Origin: Novosphingobium lindaniclasticum LE124
Lineage (GTDB): Bacteria > Pseudomonadota > Alphaproteobacteria > Sphingomonadales > Sphingomonadaceae
Assembly (NCBI RefSeq): GCF_000445125.1
Contig: NZ_ATHL01000089.1
Coordinates: forward strand, 20,041 to 84,040
DNA length: 64,000 nt
Direction: 5' to 3'
The notes under the pieces were generated by a model. The model had not been told where the DNA came from and did not search any database. It worked only from the letters and a program-made list of their open reading frames with translations. Shown here piece by piece: positions 37,137 to 46,884 of this stretch. Numbering within the stretch: position 1 is the stretch's first letter; each line of letters starts with the position of its first letter. Both the position numbers and the translations under genes were made by a program.

Positions 37137-37261
37137 TGCGCCTGGCGGACGCTCCCTCGCGGAGGCGTGCCTGCTTGAAGCGAATTCGGACGGGTGCTAG
37201 CTGCCCGATCCTGACATTCCGGCGCGGCGCGCAGCCCGCCGGTCAAATCTGAAGGAAAGCC

Positions 37262-37564
37262 ATGTCGGTCGATACCGCAACCGTTGCGAAGATCGCCAGC
37301 CTTGCCCGCATCAAGGTGAGCGAGGCTGAAATCGAGGCGATGGTCCCCGAACTCAACGGCATTCTCGCCTGGGTCGAGCAGCTCGGCGAGGTCGATACCT
37401 CGCAAGTGGAGCCGATGACCGCCGTCATTCCCAACACGCTGCGCCTGCGCGACGACGTTATCGACGCCGATCCGCTGACCGGCGGCGACAAGCGCGATGC
37501 CGTCCTGGCCAATGCTCCCGCCGCCGAACACGGCTTCTTCGGCGTGCCCAAGGTGATCGAATAA
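37262..37564 (+). CDS. gatC: Asp-tRNA(Asn)/Glu-tRNA(Gln) amidotransferase subunit C
   Basis: This 100-residue protein starts [25 protein letters not shown] and continues [22 protein letters not shown], typical GatC. It wraps around GatA and GatB and stabilises the amidotransferase that makes Gln-tRNA(Gln), and often Asn-tRNA(Asn), in bacteria without the direct synthetase. A GAAGGAAAG ribosome site precedes the ATG. Its TAA overlaps the gatA ATG by one base (TAATG). Confidence 0.95.
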   Translation: MSVDTATVAKIASLARIKVSEAEIEAMVPELNGILAWVEQLGEVDTSQVEPMTAVIPNTLRLRDDVIDADPLTGGDKRDAVLANAPAAEHGFFGVPKVIE

Positions 37565-39051
37565 TGACCGAACTGACTGAACTTGGCGTCGCGCAGATCC
37601 GCGACGGCGTTGCGGGTGGCGATTTCACCGCCGTCGAAGTGGCGCAGGCGTTCAACGCGAACGTTGCCGCCGCGCAGGAAGCGCTGAACGCCTTCATCAT
37701 CGCCACGCCCGAAAAGGCCATCGAAGCCGCGCAGGCCACCGATGCCAAGCGCGCGCGTGGCGAAGCGCTGGGCAAGATGGGCGGCGTGCCGATCGGCATG
37801 AAGGACCTGTTCGCAACCTTCGACGTGCAGACCACGGCCGCCAGCCACATGCTGGAAGGCTTCAAGCCGCAGTACGAATCGACCGTCTCGCAGAAGCTGT
37901 GGGATGCCGGCGCGGGCATGCTGGGCAAGCTGAACCTTGACCAGTTCGCCATGGGCTCGTCGAACGAGACCAGCTATTTCGGCAACGTGATCTCGCCGTG
38001 GAAGCGCAATGATGGTGGCAACGCCGCGCTCGCGCCCGGCGGTTCCTCGGGCGGTTCTTCATCCGCTCTCGCTGCGCGTCTCTGCCCGGCGGCCACCGGC
38101 ACCGACACCGGCGGTTCGATCCGCCAGCCTGCCGCTTTCACCGGCACCACCGGCATCAAGCCGACCTACGGCCGCTGCTCGCGCTGGGGCGTCGTGGCCT
38201 TCGCCAGCTCGCTCGACCAGGCTGGGCCGATGGCCCGCTCTGTGCAGGACTGCGCGATCATGCTCGAAGCCATGGCCGGTTTCGATGCCAAGGATTCGAC
38301 CAGTCTGGACCTGCCGGTGCCGAACTGGGAAGCCGCGCTTTCCGGCGACATGAAGGGCAAGAAGGTCGGCATTCCCAAGGAATACCGCGTCGATGGCCTG
38401 GACGAAGACGTGTCGAAGTCGTGGGACGACGGCATCGCCTGGCTGAAGGATGCGGGCGCGGAGATCGTCGAGATCTCGCTGCCGCACACCAAGTACGCGC
38501 TGCCGACCTACTACATCATCGCGCCTGCCGAAGCCTCGTCGAACCTCGCCCGCTACGACGGCGTGCGCTACGGCCTGCGCGATCTGCCGGACGGTGCCAA
38601 CCTTCAGGACATGTACGCCGCGACCCGCGCCGCCGGTTTCGGCCCCGAAGTGAAGCGCCGCATCCTGATCGGCACTTACGTGCTCTCGGCCGGTTTCTAC
38701 GACGCCTACTACACGCAGGCCCAGAAGGTCCGCGCGCTGATCGCGCAGGACTTCGCCAAGGCTTTCGAGCAGTGCGACGTGATCCTTGCCCCGACCGCGC
38801 CCTCGGCCGCCTTCGGCCTTGGCGAGAACGTCGACGACCCGCTGAAGATGTATCTCAACGACGTCTTCGCGGTGCCCGCCTCGCTCGCGGGTCTTCCGGC
38901 GATGTCGGTCCCGGCCGGCCTCAACCGCGAAGGTCTGCCGCTGGGTCTTCAGGTCATCGGCAAGGCTTTCGACGAACAGGGCGTGCTGAACGCCGGTCTC
39001 GCGCTTGAACAGCGCGCGCAGTTCTCGGCCAAGCCGGAAAAGTGGTGGTAA
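37564..39051 (+). CDS. gatA: Asp-tRNA(Asn)/Glu-tRNA(Gln) amidotransferase subunit A
   Basis: This 495-residue amidase-signature enzyme releases ammonia from glutamine for GatB. The Ser-cisSer-Lys triad region is visible: [10 protein letters not shown] with the Lys, then [39 protein letters not shown] with the serines, and [21 protein letters not shown]. The length and order match GatA. It lies between gatC (1-nt overlap) and gatB (1-nt gap), an unusually compact gatCAB operon. Confidence 0.97.
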   Translation: MTELTELGVAQIRDGVAGGDFTAVEVAQAFNANVAAAQEALNAFIIATPEKAIEAAQATDAKRARGEALGKMGGVPIGMKDLFATFDVQTTAASHMLEGFKPQYESTVSQKLWDAGAGMLGKLNLDQFAMGSSNETSYFGNVISPWKRNDGGNAALAPGGSSGGSSSALAARLCPAATGTDTGGSIRQPAAFTGTTGIKPTYGRCSRWGVVAFASSLDQAGPMARSVQDCAIMLEAMAGFDAKDSTSLDLPVPNWEAALSGDMKGKKVGIPKEYRVDGLDEDVSKSWDDGIAWLKDAGAEIVEISLPHTKYALPTYYIIAPAEASSNLARYDGVRYGLRDLPDGANLQDMYAATRAAGFGPEVKRRILIGTYVLSAGFYDAYYTQAQKVRALIAQDFAKAFEQCDVILAPTAPSAAFGLGENVDDPLKMYLNDVFAVPASLAGLPAMSVPAGLNREGLPLGLQVIGKAFDEQGVLNAGLALEQRAQFSAKPEKWW

Positions 39052-39052
39052 T

Positions 39053-40549
39053 ATGAGCACGTATCGCATCCAGGGCGCTACCGGTGACTGGGAGGTCGTG
39101 ATCGGCCTCGAAGTCCACGCGCAGGTCACCTCGAACTCCAAGCTGTTCTCCGGCTCGGCGACGGCATTCGGCGCGGAGCCGAACAGCCAGGTCTCGCTGA
39201 TCGACGCGGCGATGCCGGGCATGCTGCCGGTGCCGAACCGCGAATGCATCCGCCAGGCCGTGCGTACCGGCATGGCGATCGAGGCGCAGATCAACAAGTG
39301 GTCGCGTTTCGACCGCAAGAACTACTTCTACGCCGATCTTCCGCAGGGCTACCAGATCAGCCAGCTCTATCACCCGATCGTGGGTGAGGGCTCGCTGACC
39401 ATCGATGCGGACGAGAAGGCGGGCATCCCGGCCGACAAGGTGATCGGCATCGAGCGCATCCACGTCGAGCAGGACGCGGGCAAGCTGATGCACGACCAGC
39501 ATCCGACCATGTCCTATGTCGATCTGAACCGTTCCGGCGTGGCGCTGATGGAAATCGTCAGCCGTCCGGACATGGCTTCTCCCGCAGAAGCAGGGGCTTA
39601 CCTGTCGAAGCTGCGGACGATCCTGCGCTATGTGGGGTCTTGCGACGGCAACATGGACCAGGGCTCGATGCGCGCCGACGTCAACGTCTCGGTGCGCCGC
39701 CCCGGCGAGGAACTCGGCACCCGTACCGAGACCAAGAACGTCAACTCCGTGCGCTTCGTCATGCAGGCGATCGAGCACGAGGCGAGCCGTCAGGTCGACG
39801 TGCTGGAAGCGGGCGGCAAGATCGTGCAGGAAACCCGCCTGTTCGATCCCACCACCGGCTCGACGCGTTCGATGCGCTCGAAGGAAGACGCGCACGACTA
39901 TCGCTACTTCCCCGATCCGGACCTGCTGCCGCTCGAACTCGACGACGCCTTCCTTGAGGAATGCCGCGCCAGCCTGCCCGAACTGCCGGACGCCAAGCGC
40001 GCCCGCTACGTAGGGGAGCTGGGTCTGTCGGCCTACAACGCCGCCGTGCTGACCGCCGATGTCGATACCTTCGCCTGGTTCGAGGCGCTGCTCGCCGAAA
40101 CCGCTTCGGCCCAGGGCAAGCAGCCGGCGGAAGTGGCCAAGCAGGCGGCCAACTGGCTGATTTCGGAATTCTTCGGCGCGCTCAACAAGCAGGGCAAGAG
40201 CCTTGAGGATTCCCCGGTCAGCCATGAGCAGGCCGCGGAACTGCTGGCGCTGGTTGGCAAAGGCACGATCTCGGGCTCGATCGCCAAGCAGGTGCTGGAA
40301 ACGATGTTCGAGACCGGCGACAATGCCGGGGTCATCGTCGAGCGCGAGGGTCTTAAGCAGGAATCGGACACCGGCGCCATCGAGGCCAAGGTGGACGAAA
40401 TCCTCGCCGCCAATGCCGACAAGGTCGCCCAGTACCGCGAAGGCAAGGTTGCGCTGTTCGGCTTCTTCGTTGGCCAGACGATGAAGGCGATGGCCGGCAA
40501 GGGCAACCCGCAGGTCGTGAACGAGATCCTGAAGGCCAAGCTGGGCTGA
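39053..40549 (+). CDS. gatB: Asp-tRNA(Asn)/Glu-tRNA(Gln) amidotransferase subunit B
   Basis: This 498-residue protein phosphorylates the misacylated tRNA and transfers ammonia to it. Motifs: [67 protein letters not shown] and, in the helical/YqeY-like end, [26 protein letters not shown] sequence ([19 protein letters not shown]). The ATG at 39053 is right after the gatA stop; an upstream in-frame start would overlap gatA. A strong terminator follows. Confidence 0.97.
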   Translation: MSTYRIQGATGDWEVVIGLEVHAQVTSNSKLFSGSATAFGAEPNSQVSLIDAAMPGMLPVPNRECIRQAVRTGMAIEAQINKWSRFDRKNYFYADLPQGYQISQLYHPIVGEGSLTIDADEKAGIPADKVIGIERIHVEQDAGKLMHDQHPTMSYVDLNRSGVALMEIVSRPDMASPAEAGAYLSKLRTILRYVGSCDGNMDQGSMRADVNVSVRRPGEELGTRTETKNVNSVRFVMQAIEHEASRQVDVLEAGGKIVQETRLFDPTTGSTRSMRSKEDAHDYRYFPDPDLLPLELDDAFLEECRASLPELPDAKRARYVGELGLSAYNAAVLTADVDTFAWFEALLAETASAQGKQPAEVAKQAANWLISEFFGALNKQGKSLEDSPVSHEQAAELLALVGKGTISGSIAKQVLETMFETGDNAGVIVEREGLKQESDTGAIEAKVDEILAANADKVAQYREGKVALFGFFVGQTMKAMAGKGNPQVVNEILKAKLG

Positions 40550-40573
40550 TCTCGCCGCCAGGTGACGGAATAG

Positions 40574-40619
40574 AAAAAGCCCCGGAAAAGCATCGCGCTT
40601 TTTCGGGGCTTTCGTTTTC
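40574..40619. terminator. Bidirectional terminator between gatB and a hypothetical gene
   Basis: AAAGCCCCG at 40576-40584 pairs with CGGGGCTTT at 40604-40612, extended inside by AAAAGC/GCTTTT. T-runs follow on both strands (TTTCGTTTT on plus, TTTTTCTA on minus). It serves the convergent genes ending at 40549 and 40635. Confidence 0.9.
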
Positions 40620-40634
40620 CTTGGCGTCCTCAGA

Positions 40635-40937
40635 TCAAGAGATCTTGGTCCCTTCCAGTGTCATCGTTCCGAAGAACCCGGCCTTGATCGTGCCGGTGAG
40701 CGCAGCGCCTTCCACGGTGGCCTTGCAGTCGAGATCAATGGCCATGGGTGAGGTCATCTTCATCTTCCAGGTCAGCTGGTTGCCGTCGATGCGGCCTTCA
40801 CGCAGGTCCATCGTGCCAAGGTCGCCGGTGATCTGGCCGGTGAACGCGTCACCCTGGGGCACGATGGTCAGCGTACCCTTCTGGTGCCCCAGCGGGGTCT
40901 TGGTCGAACATTCGTAAGTTCCGCCGAGCAGCGACAT
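40635..40937 (-). CDS. Conserved-looking hypothetical protein, beta-rich
   Basis: This 100-residue protein with no signal peptide is built from repeated short strands: GTYECSTKTPLGHQKGTLTI, FTGQITGDLGTMDLREGRIDGNQLTWKMKM, ALTGTIKAGFFGTMTLEGTK. The GTxxGxxx...G pattern resembles small beta-barrel/sandwich domains found C-terminal to some metabolic enzymes. Function is not recognised. It has a clear AAGGAGAG ribosome site and is separated from the M16 protease gene upstream by 25 nt, so the two may be co-transcribed. Confidence 0.8.
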   Translation of the reverse strand: MSLLGGTYECSTKTPLGHQKGTLTIVPQGDAFTGQITGDLGTMDLREGRIDGNQLTWKMKMTSPMAIDLDCKATVEGAALTGTIKAGFFGTMTLEGTKIS

Positions 40938-40962
40938 TCTTCTCTCCTTCTGTCTCGGACCG

Positions 40963-43878
40963 TTAATCCCGGCCGTGCGGCGCCGCCGGTGCGCTGCGCA
41001 CTTCGACAGGCAAACCCAGACCCTTGAGCTGCGGTTCCACCACCTTGCGATCGCCCACCACCACGAAAGTCAGTCCCTTGGGCTGGAGGTACTGCGTTGC
41101 CGCAGCGCCGATCGCCTGGGCGTCAATCGTGCGGTACTTGTCGGCCAGCGTGACATAGTAGTCTTCTGGACGGCCGAGGCGTTCGTTCTTGCGGATCGCC
41201 GCCTGGACGGCCGCGGTCGTTTCGAACTGATTCGGAAGCTGGCGGATCGCGCCTTCGGTCACGCGCTGGAGTTCCTCTGCCGTGACCGGCTTCTTGCCCG
41301 GGAAAGCGCTCATGTCGGCGATGATCGCCTGGATCGCCGCGCCCGTCTTGTCCGACTGGACCGGCGCGGCCACTTGCACCGAGCGCGGGCCGATCGGCTG
41401 CGCCACACCGCTGCGCACGCCGTAGCTCCAGCCCTTGTCCTCGCGCAGGTCCTTGTTGAGGCGCGAGAGGAAGCCGCCGCCCAGGATGTCGTTAGCCAGT
41501 TGCAGCGCTTCGACATCGGGGGTCTTGCCGGTCATCGGCAAGACCCGCCCGGCCATGATGACCGACTGCGGCGAGTTCGGTCGGTCGATCAGGACGATGC
41601 GGTTGCCACTGCTCGCCGCGACGGCCGTATCGATCGGCTTGACCGGCTTGGGCGCGGCAGGGGCCTGCCACTGGCCGAAAGCGCGTTCCAGCATCGGCTT
41701 CAGTTCCGCCATGGTCACGTCGCCGACGACGGTGATGCGCGCCAGGTCCGGGCGCAGCCACTTGTCGTGCGCAGCCCTGAGCTGGTCCGGCGTCAGCGCC
41801 GCGAGCGAGGCGGCGTCGCCCAGGCCGTCGCCAGGCTGCGCATATGGATGCGTGCCGAACAATTCGGTGCCGAGCGAGCGGGCCGCCAGCGCGCTGGGGG
41901 TCGAGAGCGCCTGCGCCAGTTCCGCTTCAGACTGCGCCTTGACGCGGGCCACTTCCGAAGGTGCGAAAGCGGGGTCGCGCACGATCTGCGCCATGAGGTC
42001 GAGCGATGGCGCGAGGTTGGCCGAGAGGGCCGAGAGCGTCACGCTGCTGGTATCGAGCGAACCGTCTACCGAGATGTTGGCGCCCAGGCGTTCCTGTGCC
42101 TCGGCGATCTGCGTGGCGTCGAGCTTCGACGTACCCTGGTCGAGCATCGCCAGCATCAAGCCCTGGGTGCCGGGCGTATCGAGCGCGTCTGCGGCGTAAC
42201 CGGCGTCGAAGTCGAGCGAGAGCACCAGCTTCGGCACTGTGCTGCGGCGGGCGAGGGCGACCTCGATGCCGTTTGAGAGCGTTGCATGTTCGATCGCGGG
42301 GAACGTCAGCGCGCCGATCTGGCCGAGCGGCGGCATCTCGCGCTTCGGTCCGGCGGCGATGGCGGGAGCCTTCGTCTCGGGGTCGGTCCCCTTTGGCTTG
42401 GAACCGCGTGCCGGTTGCTGGGCCTCGTCGCCCCAGCCGCCCATCGCGTCGCCACTTTCCTTGCGTGCACCGGGCACCACGTCGAGCGCATAGACCGGGC
42501 GCGAGAGCCACTTGTTCAGTGCCGCCTTGATCTCGGCGGGCGTCAGCGCTGCCATCCGCGCGAGGTCCTGCTTGTACTTGGCGGGATCGTCCGAGTAGAC
42601 CTGCCCTTCGGCCAGCGTCGCGCCCTTGCCGCTGAAGCCGCCGACGCGTTCCAGCCCGCCGATCTCGCCGGAAAGAGTACTCACCACGGCGCGGCGCACT
42701 TCGTCTTCGGTGGGGCCGTCGCGCAGGTAGTCCGCCAGCACCTTGTCGAAGGCGGCATTGGCCTTGGCGCGGTCCACGCCCGGCTTCACGTCCATCGCCA
42801 TGGTCAGCAGGCCGAGCTGCTGGAACACTTGCGCCGAGGCCGTCACCGCGACGGCGAGCTGCTGGCCGCGGACCAGTTCGTTGTCGAGCCGCGAACTGGC
42901 GAGGCCGCCCAGAATGTGCATACCGATCTGCAGCGCGGGCGTATCGGCATCGTTGAGGCCTGGCGCGGTCCAGTTGCGGGTAAGGCGCAGCACCGGCACC
43001 TGATCGGCGATTTCACGGGTGACAGGCGCGCCGAGCGTGACCGGCTCCGCAGCGACGGGCTTGATGTCAGGCCCGCGTGGGATGTCGCCGAACCACTTCT
43101 CGACTTTGGCGCGGGCGGTGGCGGCATCGATGTCGCCGGAGAGTACCAGCACGACATTGTTCGGGCCGTAATGGTCGGTGAACCACTTGCGCACGTCGGT
43201 GAGCGTGGCGGCGTCGAGATCGGCCATCGAGCCGATCGTCGAGTGGCGATAGGGGTGGCCGACGGGGAGCAGGCCTTCGCTTTGCGCATATTCGAACAGG
43301 CCATAGGGCTGGTTGTCGCCCTGGCGCTTCTCGTTCTGGACCACGCCGCGCTGTTTATCGAGCTTGTCCTGCGTGACCGCAGGCAGCAGGTGGCCCATGC
43401 GGTCGCTCTCCATGAACAGCGCCACGTCGAGCGCGCCGGTGGGCACGGTTTCGACGTAGTTGGTACGGTCGTACCAGGTGGAGCCATTGGTGGGGGTGGA
43501 GCCTGCCGCTTCCAGCGGAATGTCGAAGTCCGGCACGTTGGCCGAGCCGCCGAAGAACAGGTGCTCGTAAAGGTGCGCGAAGCCGGTCTTGCCGCGCGGC
43601 TCGTTCTTGGAGCCGACCTTGTAGTAGGTCGTCACGCCGACGATCGGCGCCTTGCGGTCGGTGTGGACGATGGTGGTGAGGCCGTTGGCCAGCACGAACT
43701 TTTCGAAGGGAATGTCGACCTTGGCGACGAGTTCGGCCGGGGAAGCGGGGGCCGGAGCGGCTTTTTCGGTAGATGCAGGCGGGGCCGAGGCGACGTCCGC
43801 CGTAGGAGCGCTGGCGCAGGCGGAGAGCAGAAGAGCGGCGGCAAGCGCGATGGCGCTGGAACGGGGAGCAAGTCGCAT
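40963..43878 (-). CDS. M16-family zinc metallopeptidase, lipoprotein, two-domain
   Basis: This 971-residue protein starts with a lipoprotein signal (ALAAALLLSAC, Cys21). The first M16 half carries the inverted zinc motif HLYEH (His102, Glu105, His106) and a downstream Glu in GVVQNEKRQGDN, so it should be active. The second half (about 520-950) has the M16 fold without HxxEH, as is usual for the inactive partner (TLSNGIEVALARRSTVPKLVLSLDFDAGY). Relatives include PqqL and other periplasmic insulinase-like proteases that degrade peptides. Location is probably outer or inner membrane facing the periplasm. Confidence 0.93.
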   Translation of the reverse strand: MRLAPRSSAIALAAALLLSACASAPTADVASAPPASTEKAAPAPASPAELVAKVDIPFEKFVLANGLTTIVHTDRKAPIVGVTTYYKVGSKNEPRGKTGFAHLYEHLFFGGSANVPDFDIPLEAAGSTPTNGSTWYDRTNYVETVPTGALDVALFMESDRMGHLLPAVTQDKLDKQRGVVQNEKRQGDNQPYGLFEYAQSEGLLPVGHPYRHSTIGSMADLDAATLTDVRKWFTDHYGPNNVVLVLSGDIDAATARAKVEKWFGDIPRGPDIKPVAAEPVTLGAPVTREIADQVPVLRLTRNWTAPGLNDADTPALQIGMHILGGLASSRLDNELVRGQQLAVAVTASAQVFQQLGLLTMAMDVKPGVDRAKANAAFDKVLADYLRDGPTEDEVRRAVVSTLSGEIGGLERVGGFSGKGATLAEGQVYSDDPAKYKQDLARMAALTPAEIKAALNKWLSRPVYALDVVPGARKESGDAMGGWGDEAQQPARGSKPKGTDPETKAPAIAAGPKREMPPLGQIGALTFPAIEHATLSNGIEVALARRSTVPKLVLSLDFDAGYAADALDTPGTQGLMLAMLDQGTSKLDATQIAEAQERLGANISVDGSLDTSSVTLSALSANLAPSLDLMAQIVRDPAFAPSEVARVKAQSEAELAQALSTPSALAARSLGTELFGTHPYAQPGDGLGDAASLAALTPDQLRAAHDKWLRPDLARITVVGDVTMAELKPMLERAFGQWQAPAAPKPVKPIDTAVAASSGNRIVLIDRPNSPQSVIMAGRVLPMTGKTPDVEALQLANDILGGGFLSRLNKDLREDKGWSYGVRSGVAQPIGPRSVQVAAPVQSDKTGAAIQAIIADMSAFPGKKPVTAEELQRVTEGAIRQLPNQFETTAAVQAAIRKNERLGRPEDYYVTLADKYRTIDAQAIGAAATQYLQPKGLTFVVVGDRKVVEPQLKGLGLPVEVRSAPAAPHGRD

Positions 43879-43951
43879 GACCGAAGCCTAGCATGTTGTT
43901 CGGTAAGGACCAGCGACAAAGGTGGGATGGCTCTCGTTGGGAGCAGACGTC

Positions 43952-43972
43952 GTCCCGGATTTCATCCGGGAC
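43952..43972. repeat. REP-like hairpin 1 (GTCCCGGAT)
   Basis: GTCCCGGAT, TTC loop, ATCCGGGAC: perfect 9-bp arms. The same arms recur 70 nt further on. Such hairpins are frequent intergenic repeats in sphingomonad genomes (recollection). Confidence 0.7.
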
Positions 43973-44042
43973 CGCCGACAAGTCTTCAGGCGGGAGCTTG
44001 AAGTAGCCAGCTCGGCCGGGATTTGGGCGAGGCTTGGCCAGT

Positions 44043-44062
44043 GTCCCGGATCAATCCGGGAC
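44043..44062. repeat. REP-like hairpin 2 (GTCCCGGAT)
   Basis: GTCCCGGAT, CA, ATCCGGGAC: the same perfect arms as the hairpin at 43952, with a different 2-nt centre. Confidence 0.7.
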
Positions 44063-44161
44063 GAGGCATGATTCCCCCAGAAGGAAGCGTCGTTCGAGGG
44101 GACTAGCATTCCGCCCGCGAAAACCCATTTTGGGGCCACCGGGTTCCCAGTTCTTGAAAAT

Positions 44162-44183
44162 CCACGGTTTCCTAAAACCGTGG
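44162..44183. promoter_or_regulatory. Perfect dyad upstream of the clpB promoter
   Basis: CCACGGTTT, CCTA, AAACCGTGG: 9-bp perfect arms ending 8 nt before the -35 element of the clpB promoter. It could be an operator or a short hairpin; there is no T-tract and no gene reads into it on the plus strand, so a terminator role is unlikely. Confidence 0.5.
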
Positions 44184-44191
44184 CAGCATGT

Positions 44192-44219
44192 CTTGTGTTG
44201 TAAATATGCAACACTATAT
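44192..44219 (+). promoter_or_regulatory. Sigma-32 (RpoH) type promoter of clpB
   Basis: CTTG at 44192-44195, a 17-nt spacer, then ACTATAT at 44213-44219, matching the alphaproteobacterial RpoH pattern CTTG-N17/18-CYTATNT with one mismatch. The clpB ATG is 27 nt further on. The spacer contains a TGTTG-N8-CAACA dyad (44196-44213). Confidence 0.75.
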
Positions 44220-44246
44220 GGTCGAGATTAGGAGGCAATTCATACC

Positions 44247-46826
44247 ATGAATCTCGAAAAGTTCACCGATCGGGCCAAGGGTTTCCTGCAGGCGGCGCAA
44301 ACCGTGGCAATCCGCATGAACCATCAGCGCATCAGTCCCGACCACATCCTCAAGGCTCTGCTGGAGGACGGCGAGGGCATGGCGTCCGGCCTGATCCAGC
44401 GCGCTGGCGGCAACCCCGGTTTTGCGGTTCAGGAAGTCGACAAGACGCTGGGCAAGATCCCCACCGTTTCTGGCAGCGGCGCGCAAGGCGCGCCCGGTCT
44501 GGACAACGATGCCGTGCGCGTTCTCGACCAGGCCGAGCAGCTCGCCGCCAAGTCGGGCGACAGCTTCGTCACCGTGGAGCGCATCTTGCTGGCGCTGGCG
44601 CTGGCCACCACGACTTCGGCGGGACAGGCGCTCAAGGCCGCGAACCTCACGCCGCAGGGACTGGAGGCCGCGATCTCCGAACTGCGCGGCGGTCGCAATG
44701 CCGACAGCGCCTCGGCCGAAAACGCTTACGATGCGATGAAGAAGTACGCCCGCGACCTGACTCAGGCTGCGAAGGACGGCAAGCTCGATCCGGTTATCGG
44801 CCGCGACGAGGAAATCCGCCGCACCGTGCAGATCCTCGCGCGCCGCACCAAGAACAACCCTGTCCTCATCGGCGATCCCGGCGTCGGCAAGACCGCCATC
44901 GCCGAAGGGCTGGCGCTGCGCATCGCCAATGGCGACGTCCCCGACAGCCTCAAGGACCGTCAGTTGATGGCGCTCGACATGGGGGCGCTCATCGCGGGCG
45001 CCAAGTATCGCGGCGAGTTCGAGGAACGCCTGAAGGCCGTGCTCGACGAAGTGAAAGGCGCGGACGGGCAGATCATCCTGTTCATCGACGAGATGCACAC
45101 GCTGATCGGCGCGGGCGCCTCCGAAGGCTCGATGGATGCGGGCAACCTGCTGAAGCCCGCCCTTGCGCGCGGCGAACTGCACTGCATCGGCGCCACCACG
45201 CTCGACGAATACCAGAAGTACGTCGAGAAGGACGCCGCCCTGCAGCGCCGTTTCCAGCCGGTCTTCGTCGGCGAGCCGACCGTGGAGGATACGATCTCGA
45301 TCCTGCGCGGGCTCAAGGAGAAGTACGAGCTGCACCACGGCGTGCGCATCACCGATGCGGCGCTGGTGGCGGCGGCGACGCTCTCCAACCGCTACATCAC
45401 CAACCGCTTCCTGCCGGACAAGGCGATCGACCTTATGGACGAGGCCGCCAGCCGCATCCGCATGGAAGTGGAAAGCAAGCCCGAGGAGATCGAGAAGCTC
45501 GACCGGCGGATCATCCAGCTCAAGATCGAGGAAATGGCGCTCGCCAAGGAGACCGACGAGGCTTCGAAGGATAGGCTGATCTCGCTGCGCGAGGAATTGG
45601 CCAACCTGGAGCAGCAGTCGAGCGAACTGACCACCCGCTGGCAGAACGAGCGCGACAAGATCGCCGCCGAAGGCAGGATCAAGGAGCAACTCGATGCCGC
45701 GCGCGTCGAACTTGATCAGGCGCAGCGCGGCGGTGATCTCGCCAAGGCGGGCGAGCTGGCTTACGGCACGATCCCCTCGCTGGAGCGCAAGCTCTCCGAA
45801 GCGCAGGCCCAGGCCGGAAACGCGCTCCTGCGCGAGGAAGTGACCGAGGACGACATCGCCGGCGTGGTCAGCCGCTGGACGGGCGTGCCGGTCGACAAGA
45901 TGCTGGAAGGCGAGCGCGAGAAGCTCCTCAAGATGGAGGAGGTGATCGGCGCGCGGGTGATCGGCCAGAAGGATGCGGTGTCGGCCGTCTCCAAGGCGGT
46001 GCGGCGTGCCCGCGCCGGCTTGCAGGACCCTAACCGCCCGCTCGGTTCGTTCCTGTTCCTTGGCCCTACGGGCGTCGGCAAGACCGAACTGACCAAGGCG
46101 CTCGCCGGCTTCCTGTTCGACGACGACAGCGCCATGGTCCGTATCGACATGAGCGAGTTCATGGAGAAGCACGCGGTCTCCCGCCTGATCGGCGCGCCTC
46201 CGGGCTATGTCGGCTACGACGAGGGCGGCGTGCTCACCGAAGCGGTGCGGCGGCGGCCTTATCAGGTCGTGCTGTTCGACGAAGTCGAGAAGGCCCATCC
46301 GGACGTGTTCAACGTGCTGCTGCAAGTGCTCGACGACGGGCGCCTGACCGACGGGCAGGGCAGGGTGGTGGATTTCACCAACACCCTGATCATCCTGACC
46401 AGCAACCTCGGCAGCCAGTATCTGACCCAGCTCGATGAAGGGCAGGACGTGGACTCCGTGGAGCCGCAAGTGATGGAAGTGGTACGCGGGCATTTCCGGC
46501 CCGAGTTCCTCAACCGTCTCGACGAGATCGTGCTGTTCCACCGGCTTGGCCAGGAGCATATGGGCCCGATCGTCGATATCCAGGTGGCGCGGGTGCAGAA
46601 GCTGCTCAAGGACCGCAAGATCGTGCTCGACCTCACGGACGCCGCCAAGCGCTGGCTCGGCCGGGTGGGCTACGATCCGGTCTACGGCGCGAGGCCTCTG
46701 AAGCGCGCGGTGCAACGTTACCTGCAGGACCCGCTGGCGGAGAAGCTGCTGGCCGGCGAAGTGCCGGACGGCTCCCACCTCCGCATCGACGACGGCGACG
46801 GCGCGCTGGCGATCACGGTGAAGTGA
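44247..46826 (+). CDS. clpB: ATP-dependent chaperone ClpB
   Basis: This 859-residue Hsp100 disaggregase rescues aggregated proteins with DnaK. It has the N-domain ([35 protein letters not shown]), NBD1 with Walker [17 protein letters not shown] and pore loop [14 protein letters not shown], the coiled-coil M domain (about 400-525), and NBD2 with [17 protein letters not shown] and [14 protein letters not shown]. It lacks the IGF/IGL loop of ClpA-type partners, as expected. Heat-shock control through RpoH is supported by the promoter at 44192. The ribosome site AGGAGG is strong. Confidence 0.98.
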   Translation: MNLEKFTDRAKGFLQAAQTVAIRMNHQRISPDHILKALLEDGEGMASGLIQRAGGNPGFAVQEVDKTLGKIPTVSGSGAQGAPGLDNDAVRVLDQAEQLAAKSGDSFVTVERILLALALATTTSAGQALKAANLTPQGLEAAISELRGGRNADSASAENAYDAMKKYARDLTQAAKDGKLDPVIGRDEEIRRTVQILARRTKNNPVLIGDPGVGKTAIAEGLALRIANGDVPDSLKDRQLMALDMGALIAGAKYRGEFEERLKAVLDEVKGADGQIILFIDEMHTLIGAGASEGSMDAGNLLKPALARGELHCIGATTLDEYQKYVEKDAALQRRFQPVFVGEPTVEDTISILRGLKEKYELHHGVRITDAALVAAATLSNRYITNRFLPDKAIDLMDEAASRIRMEVESKPEEIEKLDRRIIQLKIEEMALAKETDEASKDRLISLREELANLEQQSSELTTRWQNERDKIAAEGRIKEQLDAARVELDQAQRGGDLAKAGELAYGTIPSLERKLSEAQAQAGNALLREEVTEDDIAGVVSRWTGVPVDKMLEGEREKLLKMEEVIGARVIGQKDAVSAVSKAVRRARAGLQDPNRPLGSFLFLGPTGVGKTELTKALAGFLFDDDSAMVRIDMSEFMEKHAVSRLIGAPPGYVGYDEGGVLTEAVRRRPYQVVLFDEVEKAHPDVFNVLLQVLDDGRLTDGQGRVVDFTNTLIILTSNLGSQYLTQLDEGQDVDSVEPQVMEVVRGHFRPEFLNRLDEIVLFHRLGQEHMGPIVDIQVARVQKLLKDRKIVLDLTDAAKRWLGRVGYDPVYGARPLKRAVQRYLQDPLAEKLLAGEVPDGSHLRIDDGDGALAITVK

Positions 46827-46844
46827 TCTCCACTAACACCAACA

Positions 46845-46874
46845 GGAAAGGGCCTCGGTTTCGCCGAGGCCCTT
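46845..46874. terminator. Bidirectional terminator after clpB
   Basis: AAAGGGCCTCGG pairs with CCGAGGCCCTTT (12 bp) around a short TTTCG loop. T-rich tracts flank it on both strands. It serves clpB and the convergent oxygenase gene ending at 46885. Confidence 0.92.
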
Positions 46875-46884
46875 TTCATATGTG

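Larger units (their letters stand above)
43879..44246. other. Intergenic region upstream of clpB
   Basis: These 368 nt between the divergent M16 and clpB genes hold no gene. They contain two REP-like GTCCCGGAT hairpins, a 22-bp perfect dyad at 44162-44183, a sigma-32 type promoter at 44192-44219 and the AGGAGG ribosome site of clpB at 44230-44235. Confidence 0.75.

Noticed and set aside
44214..46778. An 854-codon minus-strand frame opposite clpB
   Set aside because: It mirrors ClpB codon by codon and has no recognisable motif; clpB has a promoter, ribosome site and terminator.
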